Below, piece after piece: positions 61,201-64,000 of a stretch of DNA of 64,000 bases. The notes below the pieces were generated by a model that was given only the letters and a program-made list of their open reading frames with translations, was not told the DNA's origin and did not search any database. Where the stretch lies: contig NC_092676.1 of assembly GCF_964355755.1 (NCBI RefSeq), forward strand, positions 29,769,871 to 29,833,870, read 5' to 3'. The DNA is from Antedon mediterranea (taxonomy: Eukaryota; Echinodermata; Crinoidea; Comatulida; Antedonidae). The translations under genes were made by a program, and so were the position numbers. Every line of letters begins with the position of its first letter. The stretch's first letter is position 1.

Positions 61201-62346
61201 CACTATCAAACAAGTTGGACAAACAAAGTGTGATGAGCCCAAATATGGTAGTAATATTCTTAAATATGGTAGTGATATGACATCATATTCATGGGCACAT
61301 CACATTTTTTTGTCACATAAAGTTTGATAGTGTATACAAGGTTTAAGCCGAAACTTACAGTATTTTCAGGTTCCTCTTTTAAAAAATACAAAAATTTGGG
61401 ATTGAAATGTTTCATTACAAACAACATATTATATGTGGTTCTAAGTACAATACTCACAGATACATGTTCAGGTTCTTCTTCTTCTTTCAGGGGAGTTGAC
61501 TGCTTCTTGGGTTTCAGCCATTTATTAGCACCTAAATTAAAATAATGGGATACAGCTGTTGTCAATCTATGCAATTCATTACCGGAGCAAGTAGTTTTGT
61601 TTCGTTTATTTTCCACTCATTTAAATGCATTCAAATAAACACATGTATACAGTGTTTAATATATGAGTGGATGGAGGTCACAAGTAGTATCTTCAAGATC
61701 AACTAATTAAAAAAGTCAGGTCTCGAACAGGCATGGACCAAACACCCTTTAAAATTTGCGCCGTATTCAAGATATGATGTCATTTTCAAGAAGGGCTTAT
61801 AGGCATAGCATAGCCTCGACTTGAGCTCCGGAAACAAGTAACAAATCAACTATGTACTCCTTTTAGACTGAGAGAAAGAAAGCTAAAACTCAGAATTAGT
61901 CTCATTTTTTCTTAACAACATTTTACCTATGGAGGTATCCTTATCATCATCTGTCATCCACCATGGAAGATCTTCTTTTACTTTAGACGAGTTGGCACGG
62001 TAACGTTCACCATCAAAAGATTCATCCGATACAGACTATATTATTAATTTAAAACATCTAAAATCTATATTATTGGATTTAATGTATATCCTGATAATAC
62101 ATAGTTTAATGTTATTATTTATTTTAATTGTATGTGTTTAGTCAAATAAAACAAAAAAATCACTGCAGGAAGGATTTAAAATGAAATCAAGATAAAATTA
62201 ATGTGTACATTTTTAATAGGCCTATTATTGTTTCTATATGTACATTTTTGTATAATAAAAATAATTTTCCAAACCTCTTGAAGGAATTTTTCAAAGGCAC
62301 TATCAAGTTCTTTCTTGGACCACTTTTGATTCTTCTTTCTCGACAT
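42996..62346 (-). CDS. CEP162: CEP162, centrosomal and ciliary transition-zone coiled-coil protein, 29 coding exons
   Basis: The human protein binds microtubules at centriole distal ends and promotes transition-zone assembly during ciliogenesis. Here 29 exons join with consistent phases and GT-AG borders into 1442 residues, close to the human length of about 1400. Order: acidic N-terminus with ELDSAFEKFLQE and DLPWWMTDDD (about 13-55), low-complexity Ser/Asp-rich region, FSLQPA repeat (403-509), SSGYGQPKLK (550-559), then nearly continuous coiled coil from about 620 to 1420 with the conserved words QETLLQGYQQ, WYAENQDLLDKD, KKRYPNSLPALI, MEQKFNNIK and ELDSILDVLKELQRQGVV. These words agree with human CEP162 as I remember it; no search was run. 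The ATG at 62346 is the first Met before the conserved N-terminal segment. Exon limits are given separately. Confidence 0.97.
43356..43408 (-). CDS. CEP162: CEP162 exon 28 (residues 1348-1365)
   Basis: Encodes QMKHFEALQAKIIAMET (human EMKHFVGLEKKIKQME). Donor gtgagt; two bases carried over. Confidence 0.95.
43994..44143 (-). CDS. CEP162: CEP162 exon 27 (residues 1298-1347)
   Basis: Encodes VSIKHLQHQLSSLRIDADAL and SLELKEAKACHSP, aligning with human LIRHFQSQVNELQ and LREAKENHTP. Donor gtgagt. Confidence 0.95.
44398..44512 (-). other. G-rich intronic tract after CEP162 exon 26
   Basis: On the minus strand it has about ten G runs of three to five separated by A/T, starting about 10 bases past the exon 26 edge; on the plus strand it is a C-rich run. 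Confidence 0.7.
44523..44747 (-). CDS. CEP162: CEP162 exon 26 (residues 1223-1297)
   Basis: Coiled coil AALAESECAIRHAREHKMEE, NHRKEIERVVSEAAIKNSES. Donor gtaggt, followed in the transcript by a G-rich tract. Confidence 0.95.
45275..45405 (-). CDS. CEP162: CEP162 exon 25 (residues 1179-1222)
   Basis: Contains YQPNNFAGLHISDVIQENEQ, matching human YQPHTFTDSHVSEVLQENYR. Acceptor tatttgtag, donor gtaagt. Confidence 0.96.
45702..45790 (+). repeat. Retroelement tail fragment in CEP162 intron 24
   Basis: ggttctatgatggtaccg followed by aaacgtcgatctctc and an A/T-rich tail. Same layout as 18747-18780; the palindrome GGTACC could be a short stem before GAAAC. Penelope-like origin is a guess. Confidence 0.3.
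46490..46640 (-). repeat. Two decayed copies of a CEP162 exon 24 segment
   Basis: 46490-46553 and 46578-46640 each repeat the exon 24 stretch around 46878-46935 (ctcctttccagcagt, cttctgcatagcctccatt). In sense they read MEARQKKITAGKESSNK, against MEAMQKKITAGKESSNR in the exon. They lie in the next intron with no usable acceptor and donor, next to gattgacagacagac units. Confidence 0.85.
46700..47090 (-). CDS. CEP162: CEP162 exon 24 (residues 1049-1179)
   Basis: Begins IQYEDRIKQLESQL (human IQYEQRLEQQE). Coiled coil with LQKELLSIKDRYKVKIQKME, then QLKQLINELDEKNHEIELLK. Donor gtcagt. A segment of this exon is duplicated in the following intron. Confidence 0.96.
47219..47455 (-). CDS. CEP162: CEP162 exon 23 (residues 970-1048)
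   Basis: Contains MEEIIKKRYPNSLPALIYAA, YLENRVHKLEEELEEKDEEA and RVMEQKFNNIK, the best conserved block against human. Donor gttagc. Confidence 0.98.
47548..47631 (-). CDS. CEP162: CEP162 exon 22 (residues 942-969)
   Basis: Contains KERAADARRIQDLQRQ, like human DKAADAKKIQDLERQ. Donor gttaga. Confidence 0.96.
47767..48340. repeat. 600-bp transposable element family C, copy 3 (CEP162 intron 21)
   Basis: Same family as 3671-4274 and 5960-6559. It lacks about 22 bases near the left end and 6 bases in the middle. Left flank TTAA, right flank TTGA. Confidence 0.75.
48339..48479. repeat. MITE family A copy adjoining element C3
   Basis: Full copy, gagctctgtctacactatca to gatagtgtagacagagctta. Its left end shares the TTGA with the right end of the family C element. 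Confidence 0.8.
48565..48726 (-). CDS. CEP162: CEP162 exon 21 (residues 888-941)
   Basis: Contains LKKKLKWYAENQDLLDKD, matching human LQKRLQWYAENQELLDKD. Donor gtattt. Confidence 0.97.
49035..49184 (-). CDS. CEP162: CEP162 exon 20 (residues 838-887)
   Basis: Coiled coil ELKHRVRLLKDGENEIKKQL and IRERNQAQNTIQAMQDDK. Donor gtacaa. Confidence 0.95.
49444..49591 (-). CDS. CEP162: CEP162 exon 19 (residues 788-837)
   Basis: Encodes EELERKELALRHKG, a short Ala/Gly-rich break (RAGATAVLGAG), then IAQLEAEAVEAK. Donor gtatgt. Confidence 0.93.
49736..49848 (-). CDS. CEP162: CEP162 exon 18 (residues 751-788)
   Basis: Begins ENERLYSEVKRYQ, the continuation of the human QQENERLYNQVK. Coiled coil. Donor gtattt. 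Confidence 0.96.
49956..50222. repeat. Two MITE family A copies in tandem beside exon 17
   Basis: Copy 1 is 49956-50093 and copy 2 is about 50092-50222; the outer end of copy 2 (gatagtgtagacagagc) is intact. The shared border is decayed (agagagaacttgactatac). The block ends 14 bases from exon 17. Confidence 0.8.
50237..50377 (-). CDS. CEP162: CEP162 exon 17 (residues 704-750)
   Basis: Contains EVIEQETLLQGYQQ, identical over its core to human CEP162. Acceptor gccatgtag, donor gtaaat. Confidence 0.96.
50775..56322. repeat. 29-bp minisatellite, about 191 copies, in CEP162 intron 16
   Basis: Plus-strand unit: TGTATTCCC, seven T, then AATGTTTCTTGCA. Nearly all copies are 29 bp. Variants are CATGTATT or CATATATT, TTGCAT, TTGTAT or TTACAT, and small changes in T-run length. 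It makes up about 93% of the 5984-bp intron. In the transcript every unit carries ATTAAA within an A-rich run. Confidence 0.98.
56362..56619 (-). CDS. CEP162: CEP162 exon 16 (residues 618-703), start of coiled coil
   Basis: Encodes ISRERALVAEVAEWQQRWKE and KEMFKLKQDNFVLQAK, the latter matching human KELFKLNQDNYILQAK. The donor gtattt is 39 bases from the 29-bp minisatellite. Confidence 0.96.
56812..56939 (-). CDS. CEP162: CEP162 exon 15 (residues 575-617)
   Basis: Encodes VGTKSGRTRAGDKNLVE and FAHYIQDHFSRGKKSPPPE. Acceptor attattag, donor gtaaga. Confidence 0.93.
57094..57201 (-). CDS. CEP162: CEP162 exon 14 (residues 539-575)
   Basis: Contains SSGYGQPKLKS, like human SSGYGKPSSPLK. Donor gtcagt. 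Confidence 0.93.
57383..57440 (-). CDS. CEP162: CEP162 exon 13 (residues 520-539)
   Basis: Encodes ADDEDSFNNLLSTSKPHKK. Acceptor atggcag, donor gtaaag. Confidence 0.9.
57530..58209 (-). CDS. CEP162: CEP162 exon 12 with FSLQPA repeat (residues 293-519)
   Basis: Largest exon, 680 nt. It begins LLNAGTGTQIEALHAALKKA (human has a related EALHQAY segment), then an acidic Ser-rich stretch with TVEDILREVQEDRQRHQ. Eight imperfect copies of FSLQPA plus an acidic DENxRG linker follow (403-509). Human has a single GFDLQPVSS here as I recall it. Donor gtaagt. Confidence 0.94.
57560..57880 (-). repeat. Coding minisatellite: 8 copies of FSLQPA unit
   Basis: Units of 12-15 residues: FSLQPATQDENNRG, FSLQPATLDEDDNRG, FSLQPSNTDNSG, FSLQPATQDENNRG, FSLQPAILDENDRG, FSLQPATLDENDGRG, FSLQPATRDDYESG and FSLRPAS. 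DNA units (about 36-45 bp) are nearly identical, so the expansion is recent, and unit length stays a multiple of three. Confidence 0.95.
58422..58529 (-). CDS. CEP162: CEP162 exon 11 (residues 257-293)
   Basis: Encodes TGESTLIDKLGGTRGK and KKNSPEIEDE. Acceptor cacttttag, donor gtaatg. Confidence 0.9.
58616..58836. repeat. 10-bp minisatellite in CEP162 intron 10
   Basis: About 21 units of gagtttgagt with variants gagttccagt and gagattgagt. The variants tend to alternate in the right half. Confidence 0.95.
58969..58993 (-). CDS. CEP162: CEP162 exon 10, 25 nt (residues 249-257)
   Basis: Encodes KNPSMLSK. Acceptor tttctttttag, donor gtaagg; phases fit both neighbours. Confidence 0.82.
59195..59306 (-). 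CDS. CEP162: CEP162 exon 9 (residues 211-248)
   Basis: Ser- and Lys-rich: TTQKRDSKKKLDSSNSS and EESSPEVKSNKG. Acceptor ttttgcag, donor gtaagc. Confidence 0.9.
59607..59802 (-). CDS. CEP162: CEP162 exon 8 (residues 146-211)
   Basis: Encodes DKERFFKELEENNKGRTIDF and KLNAEADSSKT, aligning with the human EKEQFFARLEKG and SRLNKELDSND. Donor gtatgt. Confidence 0.94.
60183..60232 (-). CDS. CEP162: CEP162 exon 7 (residues 129-146)
   Basis: Encodes DVLVSKSSLDESLTHT. Acceptor gcgatag, donor gtatta; phases fit. Confidence 0.88.
60336..60366 (-). CDS. CEP162: CEP162 exon 6, 31 nt (residues 119-129)
   Basis: Encodes YKSAIETKK with split codons on both sides that fit exons 5 and 7. Acceptor ttctttttag, donor gttagt. 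Confidence 0.85.
60462..60892. repeat. Minisatellite in CEP162 intron 5
   Basis: 14-15 bp monomers aaggtgcctgggcgt and aaggtgtctggcat, often paired as a 29-bp dimer, more diverged toward exon 5. No stop codon occurs in the exon 5 frame across the whole array, and the other frames are also long and open. Confidence 0.95.
60926..61010 (-). CDS. CEP162: CEP162 exon 5 (residues 91-119)
   Basis: Encodes GEQKKFVKTGSRPGG and AEVAMSRDSLDE. The donor is gtatgt at 60925, because only this leaves the single base needed by exon 6. The reading frame stays open beyond the donor into the minisatellite. Confidence 0.9.
61186..61345. repeat. MITE family A copy beside CEP162 exon 4
   Basis: Ends taaagctctatttacacta and gatagtgtatacaaggttta; centre words intact. 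It ends 14 bases from the 15-nt microexon. Confidence 0.75.
61359..61373 (-). CDS. CEP162: CEP162 exon 4, 15-nt microexon (residues 86-90)
   Basis: Encodes EPENT. Chosen because it keeps phase 0 with exons 3 and 5 and has a strong donor gtaagt. The alternative acceptor two bases upstream would shift the frame. A MITE lies about 14 bases past the exon end. Exon 3 to exon 5 is also in frame, so it could be skipped. Confidence 0.65.
61458..61531 (-). CDS. CEP162: CEP162 exon 3 (residues 61-85)
   Basis: Encodes ANKWLKPKKQSTP and EEEEPEHVS, aligning with the human WLKTKK and EEE run. Donor gtgagt. Confidence 0.93.
61927..62035 (-). CDS. CEP162: CEP162 exon 2 (residues 25-61)
   Basis: Encodes SVSDESFDGERY and the conserved DLPWWMTDDDKD. 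Acceptor aatatag, donor gtaaaa. Confidence 0.95.
62275..62346 (-). CDS. CEP162: CEP162 exon 1 (residues 1-24)
   Basis: From ATG; encodes MSRKKNQKWSKK then ELDSAFEKFLQE. Donor gtttgg is weak. Phase 0 exit. Confidence 0.93.
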
Positions 62347-63263
62347 TTTCAGTAGTTGAGCTTCAATAAATTATTAATAAAAAGAGTTAAGTAGGCCTAC
62401 AATACAACATTTTTGCTTAATTAAATTAAATTTACATAATGGCTGCATCTACGCCTAGTTGTAGATACAATCTCCAGACTATAGTATATGAACACCATAT
62501 TGCCTCTTTGGCCCGATTGTCTCAATAGGCGTAGATAAAGCACAGGGATTGCATCTACGAATAGGAGTAGATGTAGGTAGTAGCGTAAAATTATAAATTA
62601 TAACAAATCTGTAATTTATTCCTGATATTTGATAATTAAATAATGTCCAATTGGCAATAAAATAAAAATCAATAAATTCAGTTTCAAATTGTATTCTTTT
62701 GACTTGACTAGCATATATGAGCAATATGAACACTGAACAGTGTGTTATATTATTATATAATACAGTTGCATCTAGGGTAGGCCTACTACTGTATGTAGGC
62801 CTAGCTAGGCCTCTAGGCCTAGCTACTAATACTGTAAGTTGCAGATATCTAGGTACTAGTAACTAGGCCTAGCTACTAGGCGTGCGTGACCCAGTCACAG
62901 GCAAGCAGTTTGGCTGAACAGCACTTTCTGCAGATGAGAGCCCTACTAATATATACTAGGCTACTAGGCCTAGCCTATAGCTAGTAGGCTGGGCTTAGGC
63001 CTAGCCTACCATTTTCGGTTCTCTCGATAGCCTAAATATAATTATAGCCTAGGCCTATACCTAATTTAACTTCATTATAAAATATCAAAATACCTAAAAT
63101 GTATTTTGAATAGAATTACTTCTTTCCAGAATAAAATTTAAACTTCGCTCTCTTTCATCATTAAAATGTCATCAAAACAGTACGGTCAACTTTTCCATCA
63201 CTCTGTCAGTAGTGTTGCCAGCGATAACATTTAAATTATGCCGCCGTCGTAGGGTGGTGTCTG
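62347..63263. promoter_or_regulatory. CEP162 upstream region rich in TAGGCCTA palindromes
   Basis: The 5' leader and promoter are expected here from position. From 62770 to 63060 the words taggcctagc and ctaggcctac recur at least ten times in both senses. No TATA box or defined factor site was identified. Confidence 0.35.
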
Positions 63264-63884
63264 ATCATTTCGGCCGCCAGTCATTTCGGCCGCCGGTTAT
63301 GGAACGGCCAAAATCATGAAACGACAAAAAAGACAAAATATGTATTGTTCATTTCGGCCGCCAGAATCGTCAATATTGTTAATAACGTAGGCTATGGCAC
63401 GCCTTAAATTGCCAAAAAGGGTGTATACATGTGCCTATCGCCTGAATAGACGTGTGTAAATCACACAGCCAATTCATGACTTATGGAGGGATTATTTTAG
63501 TAGTTTTAACTAAAGTATTTCGGATTCCAGTATTTCTACATGACTTACTTTATTTCATAGTGGTTGTTGTGGGGGGGGGGGGGGAGGGTTGTATGGCCCA
63601 GGAAGAAGCCGGCGAATGATAGTAAAATATTGCTAGCGCAGCTCCATATAAATCAAAATGTGTGAACTATGATCGTTTTTGTTGATTGCTTGCTGTTTGA
63701 ATACGCACGTCTATACAGGCAATAGGCACATGTATACGTACACCCTTTTTGACAATTAAGGCGTTCCATACATTAACAATTGACAATTTTGGCGGCCGAA
63801 AAAAACAATACATATTTTGTCCTTTTTGGCGTTTCATGATTTTGGGCGTTCCATAACCGGCGGCCAAAATGACTGGCGGCCGAT
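63264..63884. mobile_element. Foldback element with arms of about 200 bp
   Basis: The left arm (63264-63470) and right arm (63690-63884) are inverse copies with a number of mismatches and small indels. Shared words: ggccgccggttatggaac, aaatcatgaaacg, acaaaatatgtattgtt, aaaagggtgta. The terminal word catttcggccgccag is tandemly repeated in the left arm. The core of about 220 bp is not coding. Confidence 0.8.
63570..63585. repeat. Poly-G run
   Basis: About 14 consecutive G followed by AGGG, inside the foldback core. A likely site of sequencing length error or a G-quadruplex. Confidence 0.8.
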
Positions 63885-63907
63885 ATGCACTGTGACCCGT
63901 AGGCCTA

Positions 63908-64000
63908 TTTATAGTGGCGTCTAGACGTACTGTTATAGTGGCGTCTAGACGTACTGTTATAGTGGCGTCTAGACGTACTGTTATAGTGGCGTCTAGAAGT
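63908..64000. repeat. 24-bp tandem repeat, cut by window edge
   Basis: Unit tatagtggcgtctagacgta plus ctgt, nearly four copies, each with the palindrome cgtctagacg. It continues beyond base 64000. Confidence 0.9.

Noticed and set aside
63667-63867. 66-codon minus-strand ORF near the right edge
   Set aside because: It lies in the right arm of the foldback element and has no counterpart kept open in the left arm.

Overview
The window is eukaryotic nuclear DNA from an animal. It is AT-rich, its coding sequence is broken by many short GT-AG introns, and it holds numerous palindromic MITEs, tRNA-derived SINE remnants and minisatellites. Both recognisable genes lie on the minus strand and are most like vertebrate proteins. 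The very frequent palindrome TAGGCCTA and this gene content suggest a marine invertebrate deuterostome, perhaps an echinoderm. That assignment is an inference and cannot be settled from the window.

Left part (64 to 21965, minus strand): a kainate-type ionotropic glutamate receptor subunit. Twelve coding exons are seen, from a signal-peptide exon at 21863-21965 down to the second half of the ligand-binding domain at 64-295. The last exons (end of S2, M4, C-tail) lie beyond the left edge. Exon 1 is separated from exon 2 by a 12.1 kb intron full of repeats.

Middle (about 22 to 42.7 kb): no gene I can support. It holds MITEs, duplicated segments, minisatellites, a cluster of ATACGGTAT palindromes around a degraded Myb/SANT-like transposon ORF (29.4-30.2 kb), and Penelope-like or LINE-like tail fragments.

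Right part (62346 down to 42996, minus strand): a complete CEP162 gene, a coiled-coil protein of centriole distal ends and the ciliary transition zone. I could join 29 coding exons with consistent phases into a 1442-residue product. Notable points are a 15-nt microexon, an 8-copy FSLQPA repeat in exon 12, an intron that is about 93% a 29-bp minisatellite (about 5.5 kb, about 191 copies), and two decayed copies of an exon 24 segment in the next intron. The CEP162 upstream region is rich in TAGGCCTA and is followed by a foldback element with arms of about 200 bp (63264-63884). A 24-bp tandem repeat runs off the right edge.

The two genes are unrelated in function (synaptic receptor versus ciliary structure) and I see no sign of joint regulation. 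The strongest leads are the repeat and splice-site relations: MITEs ending a few nucleotides from 5' splice sites, a receptor exon whose phase-correct donor is not GT, and a hairpin directly after a 51-nt exon.
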